The notes beneath the pieces were generated by a model, which was given only the letters and a program-made list of their open reading frames with translations, ran no database searches and had not been told where the DNA came from. From contig CALSUG010000008.1 of NCBI GenBank assembly GCA_943789475.1, positions 46,431-110,430 of the forward strand: a stretch of DNA of 64,000 bases, read 5' to 3'. The position numbers and the translations under genes are program-made. The stretch is from an uncultured Alphaproteobacteria bacterium (GTDB lineage: Bacteria; Pseudomonadota; Alphaproteobacteria; Micavibrionales; UBA1664). Of this stretch, positions 15,196 through 27,600 are shown piece after piece. The first letter of the stretch is position 1. Each line of letters opens with the position of its first letter.

Positions 15196-16500
15196 TTAAA
15201 ACGCGAATGTTTGAATGGCCTCAAGTTTTTCTTCTAATGATGGTTCGCCATATTCCATTTCTTTAAAATCATGACCCATCAACACGCATTGAATGCGTCG
15301 ATCGACTTTATTTTGGCGTAAGAAATCTTGGAAACTGTGGCGTATGGAATAGAGCGGTGTTTGTCCTTCTTCCAACGGGATATTATTATCTTTATAATAT
15401 TTGCATAGACATGACGATAGACTTGAAGATTTACGATAGTATTTTTTGAAGCCGTGGGGGAAGTCTTTCATGATTTCGAGAGAAATACCTGTTAGCGGAA
15501 TAATGCGATTGCTTTGTTTGGATTTGCGTTCTTCATCTATTTTTTCACGCACAATGACATGAGGGATGTCATGGTTAAGGACGATATCGCTGGCATCAAA
15601 TCCACAAAACTCTGATGGTCGCATGCCCGTGTTAAGCATTATCAGTTGTGCGGCTCTGGCTTCCTTATTGAGCTTAGAGAAAAGCTTATCATTTAAAATG
15701 ACGCGCTGGATGTAATCATGGGAGAATGATTTTCTCCTGCGTGTATCATCCGCAATTCTTAGATCAGAGAATAACTTACTGGTATCTATATCAAGTTGTA
15801 GCTCTTTATTGATTTTTGAAATAACGGCTTTTAACTTTTCAAATTTGCGATTAACCGTGTGCGCTCGGATTTCGCCTTTTTCATAGCGAGATATCATCTT
15901 CTGCTTTAATTGCATCAAGTCATTGCGGTTAATGTCTTGAAGGGTTTTATCACCTGAAATCGCAAGCATTTCTTGAACCACTTGTTCCTTTTCACGTATC
16001 CAGCGTTTTTTCTGAACATCACTCTTTCTTGCAAGATCTGCGCGACTGACCTCGACTAACTTTTCGATAGAATTTGACAGAATAATCTGAGGTTCTGGAA
16101 CACCTCCCAAAAGTGCGTCAACTTTGGCCTTAGACTGACTGATATCGACATTGGATATGACAGATAGGCGCTGGATGATGGCCTCAGGCCTTTCCTGTGC
16201 CAAAACATCCGCTGTCATATACTGAAATCCATAAAGCTGTGCAGTTTTGACGGCCTTGCGATATTTAACATCCTGCCCGTTTTCTCCATTAACGGTCAGG
16301 TCATCCCATAAATCTTCCATCTTGGTGTTTAACTGAACTGATTTGGTTTTGGCCGTTTTACGGTCACGGGTTTTGAGAGATACTTTGACCAGCTTTTTAC
16401 TAGTAATTTCGACGATGTGCGCAGGCACTCTTCGCCTGTAATAATAAATGCCGTTAGGCGCTAAAAATAGATAGTCTGTGTGTACCATTTTGTGTCCCAA
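15196..16500 (-). CDS. tyrosine-type site-specific integrase (434 aa)
   Basis: Phage-type integrase that would insert or excise an element at the neighbouring tRNA gene. The N-terminus (LFLAPNGIYYYRRRVPAHI) is the DUF6538-like cap common in these integrases. A helical core-binding domain spans residues ~150-240. The catalytic half carries the first Arg in NTGMRPSEFCGF, the SIRHSFQDF box with its Arg and His, the MGH motif, and a Tyr in MEYGEPS near the C-terminus. All catalytic positions appear intact. It reads away from tRNA-Gly, whose 3' end lies 112 bp upstream of its start, the usual placement. A second copy of the tRNA 3' end (the other att site) was not found in the window. Confidence 0.93.
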   Translation of the reverse strand: MGHKMVHTDYLFLAPNGIYYYRRRVPAHIVEITSKKLVKVSLKTRDRKTAKTKSVQLNTKMEDLWDDLTVNGENGQDVKYRKAVKTAQLYGFQYMTADVLAQERPEAIIQRLSVISNVDISQSKAKVDALLGGVPEPQIILSNSIEKLVEVSRADLARKSDVQKKRWIREKEQVVQEMLAISGDKTLQDINRNDLMQLKQKMISRYEKGEIRAHTVNRKFEKLKAVISKINKELQLDIDTSKLFSDLRIADDTRRRKSFSHDYIQRVILNDKLFSKLNKEARAAQLIMLNTGMRPSEFCGFDASDIVLNHDIPHVIVREKIDEERKSKQSNRIIPLTGISLEIMKDFPHGFKKYYRKSSSLSSCLCKYYKDNNIPLEEGQTPLYSIRHSFQDFLRQNKVDRRIQCVLMGHDFKEMEYGEPSLEEKLEAIQTFAF

Positions 16501-16612
16501 ACTGTGTGCTAATTTAGGAAAAACGTCAAGAAAAAGAAGGGCGAAAAAGGCATGTTATCTGCCTAAATATTTGATTTATTTTAATAAAAAGTATTTTTAG
16601 AGAAAAAGTAAT

Positions 16613-16687
16613 TGGAGCGGATGACGAGGGTCGAACTCGCGACTTCAACCTTGGCAAGGTTGCGCTCTACCACTGAGCTACATCCGC
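16613..16687 (-). tRNA. tRNA-Gly (GCC)
   Basis: On the minus strand the acceptor GCGGATG pairs with CATCCGC, followed by TCCA, so CCA is encoded. The D arm starts TAGCTCAGTGG, the anticodon stem-loop is CAACC-TTGCCAA-GGTTG with anticodon GCC, and the T arm is CGAGTTCGACCCTCG. It is the likely insertion target of the adjacent integrase, with the element to its left. Confidence 0.97.
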
Positions 16688-16758
16688 ATTTGTCGCTAGG
16701 ACAAACAGTGTTATAATCCCTCTGATATAATTTGCAAGAAAAAAATGACGGAAAAATA

Positions 16759-17292
16759 ATGGATAATGATCTTTCGAAAATGCCAACCTCGCCAGAGGCG
16801 CTTTTAAAGTACCTTGATGATTTGGATATTAATTATGAATTGTATCATCATGAGGCGGTTTTTACGGTGGCGGAGGTGGAAAAAGTTGACGGAAAAATAA
16901 TGGCGCACCACACGCGTAATATGTTTTTACGTACGAAGAAAAAGAAAAATTATCTTGTCACGCTCTCACATGATACGCCTGTGGATCTGAAAAAGTTAGA
17001 AAATTTGATAGATGCAAAACGTTTTTCATTTGGATCATCAGATCGATTGATGGAAACTTTGGGGGTATATCCAGGTTCCGTTACACCATTATCAGTTATT
17101 AATGCAAAATCAGAAAACATAATAATTATTTTGGAGGAGAAAATGATGCGGGCAGATTGTGTTGCATTTCATCCTTTGATCAATACAATGACGGTGACGT
17201 TATCACCTGCGGATCTATTAAAATTTATGGATGATTTGGGACATAAGGTAAGTGTGGTTGATTTTTCGAATGTTGCACCAGATGGAGGGTGA
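16759..17292 (+). CDS. proX: YbaK/ProX-type aminoacyl-tRNA deacylase (prolyl-tRNA editing family)
   Basis: Proteins of this family hydrolyse mischarged tRNA, for example Ala-tRNA(Pro), in trans. Family features are the [16 protein letters not shown] opening, the conserved Lys-containing [39 protein letters not shown], and VTPLSVIN followed by [20 protein letters not shown]. The ATG at 16759 gives 177 residues. An upstream TTG frame extends to 16732, but the family begins close to the chosen start. The stop is 1 bp from the Trm112-like gene, so they are co-transcribed. It lies just past the tRNA, on the core side of the integrated element. Confidence 0.88.
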   Translation: MDNDLSKMPTSPEALLKYLDDLDINYELYHHEAVFTVAEVEKVDGKIMAHHTRNMFLRTKKKKNYLVTLSHDTPVDLKKLENLIDAKRFSFGSSDRLMETLGVYPGSVTPLSVINAKSENIIIILEEKMMRADCVAFHPLINTMTVTLSPADLLKFMDDLGHKVSVVDFSNVAPDGG

Positions 17293-17293
17293 A

Positions 17294-17464
17294 ATGGTTG
17301 ACCGTAAAATGTTGGAATTGTTGGTGTGCCCTGTGACAAAAACGGCACTTGAATATGATGTGAAAAAACAAGAATTAATCTCGAATAGGGCAAAGTTGGC
17401 TTATCCCATAAAAGATGGTGTGCCTATCATGGTGGTTGAATACGCACGTATTCTGGATAAGTGA
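17294..17464 (+). CDS. Trm112-like small zinc-ribbon protein (YcaR family)
   Basis: The 56-residue protein opens [20 protein letters not shown] and continues with [20 protein letters not shown], the standard pattern of bacterial Trm112-like proteins. The start is set by GGAGGGTGAA directly upstream of ATG 17294. Only one Cys (CPVT) remains where CPxC would bind zinc, which is common in this short bacterial group. The role is likely as a small partner protein, by analogy with eukaryotic Trm112. It is coupled to the upstream proX-like gene. Confidence 0.9.
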   Translation: MVDRKMLELLVCPVTKTALEYDVKKQELISNRAKLAYPIKDGVPIMVVEYARILDK

Positions 17465-17554
17465 AAAATTTGCAAAATAATAACTTGAAGTTTGTTATTT
17501 TTAGTGTTATACGGTTTACATATTTTTAAAGGCTGTAATTTATGGGAGTAATTA

Positions 17555-18472
17555 ATGTCTGATAATAACGTTGTTGTTGATCCTAAAAAACTATTGGTTA
17601 TTTTGGATTATGATGAAATTTGTTATCGTCTAACAGGTTCACAATTTGGTTATTTTAAAACATCTTTTGCATTGACTGCTGTTGATCTTATCCCTGATTT
17701 TAAACCTCAAATTCACCCTAAGGAGCGTTTTGAATTTAATAGTCGTCGTCAACAAATACTGAGGGAGTCATCAGACAACGTTGAGTCGCGTCACAAGATT
17801 AGATTAGCCGAAGCGTTTCATACGGCGATTTCAGGGTGGGAAGATCATCAAGATTGCACACATTATTTTGTCCAAGATATTGAGAATCCATATGAGAAAG
17901 CGCGCATGATGGAGGATATGGATCGTGTAGCGCATAGTATGTTGCCAACGAAATTGTGGGAGCCAATTGAAGGACTTTCAAAAGATATTGAAGATTTACG
18001 TGCCATGGGGGCAGAGGTCATTGTTTGGACACATGGTCGTCGTGAAATGGTTCAACGCACATTGTTGCAAAATGGCCTGTACGGAATTTTTTCAGATGAT
18101 AAAATCTTTGATAAACAGTCTTTATTGCAAGATGGGTTGCCAATAGGGCGCAAAGACAAAGGGCCTCAAAACCATCATCGTGTTATTTCTCAACATGGTG
18201 CGTTGCCTGAAAATACGGTGTTAATGGATGATACAAAGGCAAATCATAAATCTGCGGCACACGCTGGTGTTGGATTACGTGTTTGGGTTGATCTTCACAA
18301 GGCGGACGAAAATAAAATTATCGATTTTCCAAAGGTGAAAGCGGACAGTACATCCGAAGGTATGAAGTATATAAAGGATTTCTTGAGGCAGAAAAATATG
18401 GAACTGGGTAATTTGCCAGTTGCGGCGAATTTTGATCCTCAACCCCAAAAAACAAAAAAATTATCTCTATAA
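17555..18472 (+). CDS. HAD-like hydrolase-fold protein (305 aa)
   Basis: HAD-type motifs can be traced in order: DYDEICYR near residue 19 (two Asp of motif I), VIVWTHGRREMVQ near residue 154 (Thr of motif II), a Lys in GRKDKGPQ, and VLMDDTKANHKSAAHAG near residue 227 (paired Asp of motif IV). The first ~120 residues after motif I form a large cap that is not recognised. No signal peptide is seen. The substrate is unknown. It stands alone, preceded by GGGAG about 9 nt before the ATG, in the core segment after the tRNA-linked genes. Confidence 0.75.
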   Translation: MSDNNVVVDPKKLLVILDYDEICYRLTGSQFGYFKTSFALTAVDLIPDFKPQIHPKERFEFNSRRQQILRESSDNVESRHKIRLAEAFHTAISGWEDHQDCTHYFVQDIENPYEKARMMEDMDRVAHSMLPTKLWEPIEGLSKDIEDLRAMGAEVIVWTHGRREMVQRTLLQNGLYGIFSDDKIFDKQSLLQDGLPIGRKDKGPQNHHRVISQHGALPENTVLMDDTKANHKSAAHAGVGLRVWVDLHKADENKIIDFPKVKADSTSEGMKYIKDFLRQKNMELGNLPVAANFDPQPQKTKKLSL

Positions 18473-18586
18473 TTTTTATCTCGACCTAACCATTTATTTT
18501 TTTTCTACACTATTTTTATGACTCGTGTAGCATTGGACGCGAAATTATTATTTTCAATACATTATTACATTATAAAGGGAAGAAAA

Positions 18587-19264
18587 ATGAAAAAATTATT
18601 ATTAAGTTCGGCATTGATTTTTATGGCATCTGCACAAGCAATGGCAAGCGATGGGTCTGTTTCAGGAAATATTGCATTTACAACTGACTATGTTTTTCGT
18701 GGTTTTAGTCAAACAGATGAAAATCCAGCATTGCAAGGTGGGTTTGATTATGAAGATGCATCAGGGTTGCATGCTGGTGTATGGGCATCAAACATAGATT
18801 TTAATAACACAGCCGATGGCTCTTTAGAGTTGGATATTTATGGCGGATATCAAGGTGAATTTGAAGGTGTAAGCTATGATGTAGGTGGTATATATTACGC
18901 ATATCCCGGTTCTGAAAATAATTTGAATTATGATTTTTGGGAAGCGTATGTCAGTGGTAGTTACGATTTCGATGGCTTTTCTGTTAATGCTGGCGTGAAT
19001 TATTCACCAGAATTCTTTGGTGACGCAGGGGATGCTTTTTATTACTATGGTGGTATAGATGTTGCGTTGCCTTATGAAGTAACTTTGTCAGCCCATTATG
19101 GGCATCAAGATATCGATGAGTCAGCTGATTATAATGATTGGTCAGTTGGCGTAAGTCGAAATTGGTTAGAGTTTGATTGGAGTGCGACATACACGGAAGC
19201 TGACGTTGATAATGATGATAACGCAGATGGTCGCGTTGTATTTTCGGTTGGAAAATCATTTTAA
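18587..19264 (+). CDS. TorF-family outer-membrane beta-barrel protein (putative porin)
   Basis: The true start is ATG 18587, with AAAGGGAAG upstream. It begins a classic signal peptide (KKLLLSSALIFMASAQAMAS). The mature 200-odd residues show alternating aromatic/polar beta strands (FTTDYVFRGFSQTDENPALQ, SYDVGGIYYAYPG) and end in a terminal Phe (VVFSVGKSF), as expected for Bam-inserted barrels. The TTDYVFRG-SQT opening is characteristic of the TorF family found across proteobacteria. The natural substrate is unknown. A strong hairpin terminator follows within 26 bp. Confidence 0.9.
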   Translation: MKKLLLSSALIFMASAQAMASDGSVSGNIAFTTDYVFRGFSQTDENPALQGGFDYEDASGLHAGVWASNIDFNNTADGSLELDIYGGYQGEFEGVSYDVGGIYYAYPGSENNLNYDFWEAYVSGSYDFDGFSVNAGVNYSPEFFGDAGDAFYYYGGIDVALPYEVTLSAHYGHQDIDESADYNDWSVGVSRNWLEFDWSATYTEADVDNDDNADGRVVFSVGKSF

Positions 19265-19289
19265 TTTACGTATTCAACAATTAAGTAAG

Positions 19290-19328
19290 CACAAAAAGAA
19301 GTGACTAGCACAGTCGCTTCTTTTTGTG
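19290..19328. terminator. strong hairpin terminator after the TorF gene
   Basis: CACAAAAAGAAG (19290-19301) pairs with CTTCTTTTTGTG (19317-19328), extended inward by GACT/AGTC across a T-G pair. The A- and T-rich arms make it usable in both directions. Confidence 0.85.
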
Positions 19329-19377
19329 ATACAATACAATATCTTTATTTGTTTTCATGGGAAGGAAAATTAATTAT

Positions 19378-21525
19378 ATGTCAGTTCTAAATAATATTAA
19401 AATTTCAACAAAATTACCGCTTTTAATTGGCGGCATAGTTTTTTTAAGTATTGCAATCAGTTTTGGATTAGGAGCTTATTTTACTATTAAGGATTTTAGA
19501 GAATCCGCAGAAAAAAGTACCTATGTGATTAATGAGGAAAAACTAGAAGGATTAGCCTCTTATTTTCAAACCATAAAATCTGATTTGATAATAACTGCAA
19601 GTAATGCATTTACGCATGATGCAATTAATGATTTTACGTTTGGTTGGAAACAAATAACAGGCAATCCAACAACCTATTTGCAAAAGGCTTATTTGCCGAA
19701 AAATTTAGATGCAGCAAAGCGAATTGATATTTTAAAAGCCAATGATGAATCCCTATATAGTGAGCATCATGCTAAGTATCATCCGTTTTTCAAAAACATG
19801 CTGGAAAGAAGAGGATACTACGATATTTTCTTATTTGATACACGAGGTAATCTTGTATATACAGTTTTTAAGGAGCTTGATTATGCAACGAATATGTATT
19901 CAGGCCAATGGAAGAATACTGATTTGGCGAATGCATATCGCGCAGCCATTAAGTCTTCAAAAGATAACGTTTCATTTTTTGATTTTAAAGCTTATGAGCC
20001 AAGTTATGGTGTTCCCGCATCATTTATATCAACTCCCGTATTTGATAATAAAGGGCGTAAAATAGGGGTTCTTGTCTTCCAAATGCCTATTGATAAAATA
20101 AATTACGTTATGCAACAGTCAAAAGGTGAAGTGGGATCATCACAACATTTAATTATTGGTGAGGACGAAACATTCAGAAACAATCCGTACAAAGATAAAG
20201 AAAATGGCGATGTTATTTTAAAAGAAACCGTCGATACAAATGAAGTTAAAGAAGCTTTAGAAAACAATTCTAGTGGGTACGGAGATAACGGCCATACGAT
20301 TTATGCTTATGATATATTCAATTTTGAAGGCGTAAGGTGGGTTATTACAACCCATGTTAAACTGGATGACATATTGGAGCCAATTATAGACTCACAATTG
20401 CATATTGCTTTTGCTTCTTTTTCTGCATTGGCTTTCTTTTGTTTTGTCGCATTTTTTGTATCGCGATCATTGTCACAACCACTATCTCGTCAAACAGATT
20501 TAATGACTAAATTGGTTGACGGTGATTTGGAAGTTGAAATTACTGATCAAGATAGAGCTGATGAAATTGGAAATATTGCAAAATCTGTTCAAATTTTCAA
20601 AGAAAACGCTCTCCGTGTCAAGCAACTCGAAAAAGATCAAGAGGCACAAAGAGTAAGAGCCGAAGAAGAAAAAAAGGAAGCACAAATTATGTTGGCATCT
20701 GATTTTGAGTCTCGTGTTGGTGGTGTTATTGAATCATTATCTGTATCGGCATCGAGCATGACATCAACGGCGCAACAAATGCAGGGTTCATCACAGCAAA
20801 CGGCTGAGATTAGTAACACTGTTGCGGCGGCAGCGACCGAGGCGGATTCAAATGTGCAAACGGTTGCCACGGCATCTGAAGAATTGGCGGCGTCTTCATC
20901 TGAAATCGCACGTCAAATTGATTCCGTTGCTAAAAAATCAAGTGCGGCATCCGCGGACGCAGAGGCCACAAGCGAGTCAGTGAACGAATTGAATGTGTTG
21001 GCAGATTCAATTGGTGAAGTTATCGGTACAATTAAAGATATCGCCGAACAAACTAACTTACTTGCGTTGAATGCAACGATTGAGGCGGCGCGCGCTGGTG
21101 AAGCGGGTAAAGGGTTCGCGGTTGTTGCGGACGAGGTTAAAAAACTTGCGAATGAAACAGCAACGAAAACCGAGGAAATCGATGAACGTGTGAATAAAAT
21201 TCAGGAAGCTATCCGTAATTCGGTTACTGCAATGGATAAGATTATTTCAAACGTATCTGAAATTGACGCAGCAACGACAACTGTTGCATCCGCGGTCGAA
21301 GAACAGAATGCTGCAACAGCAGAAATCGGTCGTAATGTAACAGAAGCATCGACAGGAACACAGCAAGTGTCACAATCAATTATTCAGGTACAGCAAAATG
21401 CGGCCGAATCAGGCGAAGCATCGTCAACGGTGTTGCATTCTGCATCAGATCTAAAAAGTCAATCTGACGTATTAAAAACGGAAGTTGAAAAATTCTTGAA
21501 CGAAATTAGAGGGGACGCTGCATAA
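19378..21525 (+). CDS. methyl-accepting chemotaxis protein with Cache-type sensor domain
   Basis: The 715-residue chemoreceptor signals to the CheA kinase array. TM1 is near residues 15-37 ([20 protein letters not shown]). A large extracytoplasmic sensor (~40-345) follows, with Cache/PAS-like segments [20 protein letters not shown] and [22 protein letters not shown]2 is near 345-370. The HAMP domain ([20 protein letters not shown]) precedes a coiled-coil signalling domain. Its hairpin tip [19 protein letters not shown] and the stretch [11 protein letters not shown] are almost invariant in the family. I use ATG 19378, with GGGAAGGA upstream, rather than 19357. A clean terminator follows. The ligand is not predictable. 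Confidence 0.95.
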   Translation: MSVLNNIKISTKLPLLIGGIVFLSIAISFGLGAYFTIKDFRESAEKSTYVINEEKLEGLASYFQTIKSDLIITASNAFTHDAINDFTFGWKQITGNPTTYLQKAYLPKNLDAAKRIDILKANDESLYSEHHAKYHPFFKNMLERRGYYDIFLFDTRGNLVYTVFKELDYATNMYSGQWKNTDLANAYRAAIKSSKDNVSFFDFKAYEPSYGVPASFISTPVFDNKGRKIGVLVFQMPIDKINYVMQQSKGEVGSSQHLIIGEDETFRNNPYKDKENGDVILKETVDTNEVKEALENNSSGYGDNGHTIYAYDIFNFEGVRWVITTHVKLDDILEPIIDSQLHIAFASFSALAFFCFVAFFVSRSLSQPLSRQTDLMTKLVDGDLEVEITDQDRADEIGNIAKSVQIFKENALRVKQLEKDQEAQRVRAEEEKKEAQIMLASDFESRVGGVIESLSVSASSMTSTAQQMQGSSQQTAEISNTVAAAATEADSNVQTVATASEELAASSSEIARQIDSVAKKSSAASADAEATSESVNELNVLADSIGEVIGTIKDIAEQTNLLALNATIEAARAGEAGKGFAVVADEVKKLANETATKTEEIDERVNKIQEAIRNSVTAMDKIISNVSEIDAATTTVASAVEEQNAATAEIGRNVTEASTGTQQVSQSIIQVQQNAAESGEASSTVLHSASDLKSQSDVLKTEVEKFLNEIRGDAA

Positions 21526-21560
21526 GCGTCTTCTAAACTAAATAGAGCGTATAATTATAG

Positions 21561-21593
21561 AAGCCAAGCGTTATCGAAATGCTTGGCTTTTTT
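21561..21593 (+). terminator. intrinsic terminator after the chemoreceptor gene
   Basis: AAGCCAAGC (21561-21569) pairs perfectly with GCTTGGCTT (21581-21589), followed by T to 21593. Confidence 0.92.
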
Positions 21594-21628
21594 ATTTGAA
21601 CCAGACATAATTGGTTAAGCGTATCTTA

Positions 21629-24600
21629 ATGTTTTCTGAGTATCCTAATACTATGAGCGGAGTGTATAAAAAACACTTAAAAATCAAACCTTTGGAAAGA
21701 AGGTTAATGTTAGATGCATCATTAGGTGCACTGATAACATCCGTTGTTATACCTGAAAATACAGTTAATGCGGCGGAACAAGTTATTGATAATGATGTGT
21801 CGGTAACGGGAACCACGACGGATTTTGATGGTGAAAATCTTATTATTTCAACAACAGGTGGTGCTGAAGATCAATTATCGATTATTAATGAAGGAACGGG
21901 TGCAGGACAGATTGGTGTCTCAGGCACTGATATTACTTATGAAGGAACAATTATTGGATCATTAACATCGGATGGTGTGAATGGTAATAATTTGCAAATT
22001 GATCTGAACACGAATGCGACGAAGGCGTCAATTGAGCGGTTAATTGAAAATGTTACATATCAAAACACTTCGAATAATCCAACGGTTAATCGAACAATCA
22101 ATATGTCCTTGGGGTTATATTTTTCTGAAAACATAAGTATTGGAATTGCACCAGAAAATGATGCTCCAGTTTCTGGTAACAATACAGGTGTCACTGTTGG
22201 TGAAGGCGCGACAATTGGCATTTCAAATACGGAATTGAGTGTGACGGACGGAGATCATAGTGCACCATCACTAACCTATACAGTGACAAATTCTCCGTTA
22301 CGAGGGCAATTGGAATTAACAACGAATGCAGGAGTTGCAGTTACATCCTTTACACAAGATGATATTGATAACGGTCTATTAATCTATGTTCACGACGGCA
22401 GTGGATCTACATTTGATCGATTTCATTATACAGTCAGTGATGGAACGGATACATTACCAACGTCTACATTTAATATTACAATAAATCAAAGCAATGATGC
22501 ACCAACATTAACAACGAATAATGCATCTGATGTTTCACTAGGATTCACAGCAACAATTGGTGGGACAGCCGATGATTTTGGAACACAAGCTGGAAGCTAT
22601 AATCCCAATACAATTTTTAATACATTTCAATCATTAGTCGATGTTAATGATACTCAATTTAGGCTTGTTTTTACGACTGCGGCAACAAATCCAGGTGATT
22701 TTCCTGGGCAAGTTTTGTTTGAATCGGGCGGTGCTGGTGTTGGAATGGGATTATATCTTAATGCAGATAATGAATTAACTGTGCATGCTGGATCCGCGAC
22801 ATCAACTCCGCGTTTGACGTCACCGACTTCCCTAGAGGCAAATACTCAATACGCAGTTGTTCTTGAAATTAGCGATAGCGATAATCAAATTCGATTGTTT
22901 TATGAAGAGGCATCAAATCATGATTGGTTCTATCAAGGTCGTACATCCGAAATAACACTTAATGGTTTTACAAATACGGATATCGTTGGAACAGATCAAG
23001 GCGGGTATGGTCGTCCTAATTCAACAGGATCATTTGGTGGGTTTAACGGAACCTCATCAGGAACAGGTGTTTTTCAGGGAACATTAGATAGTAATTTAAT
23101 TATCAGTAGAATGCCTGGGACAACACCAACTGTGAATAATGATTTAGTGGTAACGGATATTGATACGACGGCATCAAATATTGTTTATACCGTGACCGAT
23201 GTTACGGATTATGGTGTGCTATACCGTGATGGTGTTGCATTGGGATTGAATGACACGTTTACGCAAGTTGATTTAAACACGGGGTTAATCACGTACGATA
23301 GTGTCTCTGCACCACCAGGCCCTGGCTTTGTAGATGGTTTTGGCTTTGATGTTAGTGATGGCACCACAACGTTAAGCAGTACTTATACGATCAATGTTGA
23401 TACAGTCAATGTCGCCCCTGTTATTTATGATGAAGCCGTTATTTATGATGATGATTTTACAGGTGGTGCAAGTGGTTGGAATCATAATACAACGACTACG
23501 AACGCAACATGGGGTGAGTTTTTAGGGCGCTTTAATCGTAATATTGATAATACGAATGATCAGGATTTATTCCGCACATTTTCACTTTCTGGTACACAAG
23601 AATATGTGACATTGGAATTTGATTTTCTTGAAATTGATACATGGGATAATGAACGTTTTTATATTTTTGTTGACGACGTACGGGTGAGTAATGATCGTTT
23701 GCGTTGGAATGTTTACGAACGTCCGGCGGATGATTCAACTGCGGGAACAGATGTTCGTGTAACTGAATTGACTAATGATGATGGGTATACGGATGTCGGA
23801 CGTGATGTATATCGTGACCAGTTCTATCATTATGCCTTAACTATCCCAACGACGGCATCGTCAATCAAAATTGGTTTTGGTACAAACTTAAATAGTACGA
23901 ATCTAAATGATGAATCATGGGGGGTCGATAATGTACAAATTAGTGAGTTGCGCCCCGTGGGAACTGGCGATACGCGCTCTATTCAAATTGGTGAAACAAT
24001 TCGTAATGCAGAAATAGTGACCCAAATAATGGCGGGTGACGCTGATATTGGACAAACTTTAACGTATACAATAACTGGTGGCAGTGGTGTTGGTATTTTT
24101 GATATTGACCCTGCAACAGGTGAGATACGTGTTATTGACGATTCTCAAATTGATTTTGAGTTAGGCACGACATCGTACACATTGGATATACAGGTACAAG
24201 ATAACGGCCCTGGTTTGTTAACCGATACACAAACGTTAACAATTGATATTCTAGATGCGCATGAAAATACTCGACCATATGTTCCGTATCAGGTTCTTAG
24301 TTTTTCAGAAGATGCAACAAATGGAACATCTGTAGGGACACCAACATTCACTGATCCAGAAGGTGATGGAATTGAAAGATGGCAAATTATTGATGGTAAT
24401 GAACTAGGTGTTTTTGCGATCGATTCTACGACTGGTGAAATTACAATTGCTGACAATTCGAATGTTAATTTTGAAAATGACAATCGTTATGATGTTCGAT
24501 TAAGAGCCTGGGATGATAATTTTTTAGGCTTATTTTATGATCGTACAATTCGTATTAATGTAACAAATGTTGATAATGCTCCCTCTTTGGACCCAGAATT

Positions 24601-27600
24601 TATCGGTGAAAATTCTGGCGTACCAAACGTTGTCTATTCATCAGTTACTGGTAACTTTTATCGATTTGTTGACAGTAACGCTAATTATGCAACAGCTAAG
24701 GCTAATGCAGAAGCAATGATGTTAAATGGCACAGCAGGACATTTGCTAACAATTGAATCCGCCGCAGAAAAAGCCTTTGTTCGCTCAATAGCTGATCAAC
24801 ATCTATGGTTAGGAATATCAGATGCAACTGTTGAAGGTGAGTGGAGGTTTACTGGCGGACCAAACGAAGGTGCCCAACTTTGGCAAGGGGCTGGAGCCAA
24901 TGTAGGTGGTTCTTCGACGAATGGATTCTTTTCGGATTGGCGTGGATCACATGAACCAAATAATGGTACCGCGTATAATGGTGCTGTTTTTTATCGTAAC
25001 GACGGACGTTGGGTCGATGTCCCCGTAACAAATAATTACCGTTACATGGTTGAGTGGGAAGGTAAAAATGTTGTCAATAACGATAAATATTACCTCAACT
25101 ATGACACACCAGCTGATTTAAATAATGGCGATGTCGTTGGTGTTGTTAAAGGTTTGGATCCTGAAGGTGACACATTGAGTTATACAATAACAGGCGGGAC
25201 AGGTGTCGGTTTATTTACGATTGATCCAACCAATGGAAATGTAATCATTACCGATGCTTCGTCGTTGGATCCCTTGATTGATTATACTTTAACGGTTCGT
25301 GTGACAGAGGATAATGGTGCAAATCAGTTTGCGGAAAAGACGGTTACAATTGTTTTAAATGAAAATTTATCTTTGGATGCAAATAATGGTCATACTGCAA
25401 TAGAGGGGCAAGCAACGGTTATTAACCCAGTAACAGAGCTCGCGGCAAGTGATAATGATGGCGTTGCAGCAGATATAATTTTTGATATTGATACATTCCC
25501 TGTAAATGGAGAACTGCAACTTACGACAAATCCTGGTGTTGGTATTATTCAGTTCACACTAGATGATTTAAATAATAACCGTGTTCAATATGTTCATGAT
25601 GGTACAGAAACTCTAACAGATAGTTTCACTTTTAATGTTACTGATGGTGGACAGACATTACCGTTAGAGACATTTAACATTACAGTTACACCTGTTAATG
25701 ACGCGCCAGTAATTAATGTAAACACAGGGACAATAATTTTAGAAGGAGGTACGGCCACAATCACAGATGTGATGCTTGATACTCTTGATATTGATAACAC
25801 GGATTTACAGTTAACTTATACTGCATCAAACTATGTTCGCGGACAAATTGAAGTTGGCGGTATTGCACAAAACACATTTACACAAGATGATATAAATAAT
25901 AATCGCGTTGTATTTCGTCATAATGGTGACGAAGGAGGTACGGCATCATTTGATTTATCATTGGCGGATACAGGTGGTCTAACGGACACTGCAACATTCA
26001 ACCTAACGGTAACTGCACAAAATGATGCTTCTGTTATTACAACGAATACAGGATTTTCTGTTTTAGAAGGTGGCACACATACGATCACAACAGCTGAACT
26101 AAATGTCACTGATCCAGATGATAGTGGCACAGGTATTACATACAGTATTTCGGATGTAACGGGTGGACAAGTTCAGCTAAGCACGAATCCTGGTATTCCT
26201 GTTCTATCTTTTACACAAGCAGATTTAGCATCTAATCGTGTGCGTTTTATCCATGATGGTGATGAAGGAAATGCCTCATTTGATGTTGATGTTGCTGATG
26301 GGTTAGAGCATGGTGCAACGAATGACACCGCAACGGTGAATGTCACACGTATTGCGGTTAATGATGCACCTGATATCACCCGAAACTTAACATCATCAGT
26401 GAATGAGGGTGGTATCACTCAAATTAAGAACATTGTTTTGAATACGACTGACCCAGACAATGTTGCCGCGGATTTAACCTATACGATTACGGGTGAAGTG
26501 AATGGACAGCTAGAGCTACTTTCTAATTTAGGAGTTCAAATTACATCGTTCACGCAAACACAGTTGGATTCAGGTGACATTGTTTTCCGTCATGATGGAT
26601 CTAGTACAACAACTGCATCATTTGATATGCAGGTGTCAGATGGAACGTTATCGAGTGCAGTTGAAACATTTAACTTAACCGTTGATAATGTTAATGACCC
26701 TCCCGTAATTTCAACGGGGCCTGCCACAACTGTGGTTGAGGGGCAAAATACGGCAATCACAACAGCACAATTGGATAGTTTGGATCCAGATAACCTCCCT
26801 GTTACATTGACGTACACGGTTACAGCAACAACAAATGGATATGTTGCATTATCGAGTGATGTTGCAACACCGATCACAAGTTTTTCTCAGGTTGATTTGG
26901 ATAGTGGCTTAATACGATTTGTTCATGATGGGTCTGAAACAATTAATGCATCGTTTGATGTTTCATTATCTGATGGCGCGTTAACAGATACGGCAACGGT
27001 GAATTTGAATGTCACACCACAAAATGATCAAACAACGTTGGTGGTTAATGACGGTTCACCTAATTTAATTAATTTCAATGATTATACAATAACACCACAC
27101 GAAGCTGGCCAAGATGGCGCTGGTGGACATGGAACTTCGGTGACTGTTTCAGCAGATGGGGCAACGATTGAGTTAGGTGGAAATGCATGGAAAAAAATTG
27201 ATATTCCATATACGTTAACGGCAAATACGGTGCTTTCATTTGAATTTAGAACGGATGCTGTTGCAGAAATTCAAGGTATTGGTTTTGACAATGATACATC
27301 TGTTGGAAATGGATTGTTTGGATATCAAATCGCGGGTTCACAGGTGTGGGGAGGTGTTGATCAGTCGCATCGAAATTATCAAATTGGTGATGGTTGGGTG
27401 CGCTATGATATTCCAATTGGAGCTGATTACACAGGTGTGATTTCTAATCTAACATTTATTCAAGATAATGATACGGGTGTTGCGGCAACAACAGAATTTC
27501 GTAATGTTGGTTTTTATGAATCCAATCAAAATTTGAATATGAATGAAGGTGGTACGTTTAATATTACCGCGGCACATATCACATCAGTCGATGTTGATGA

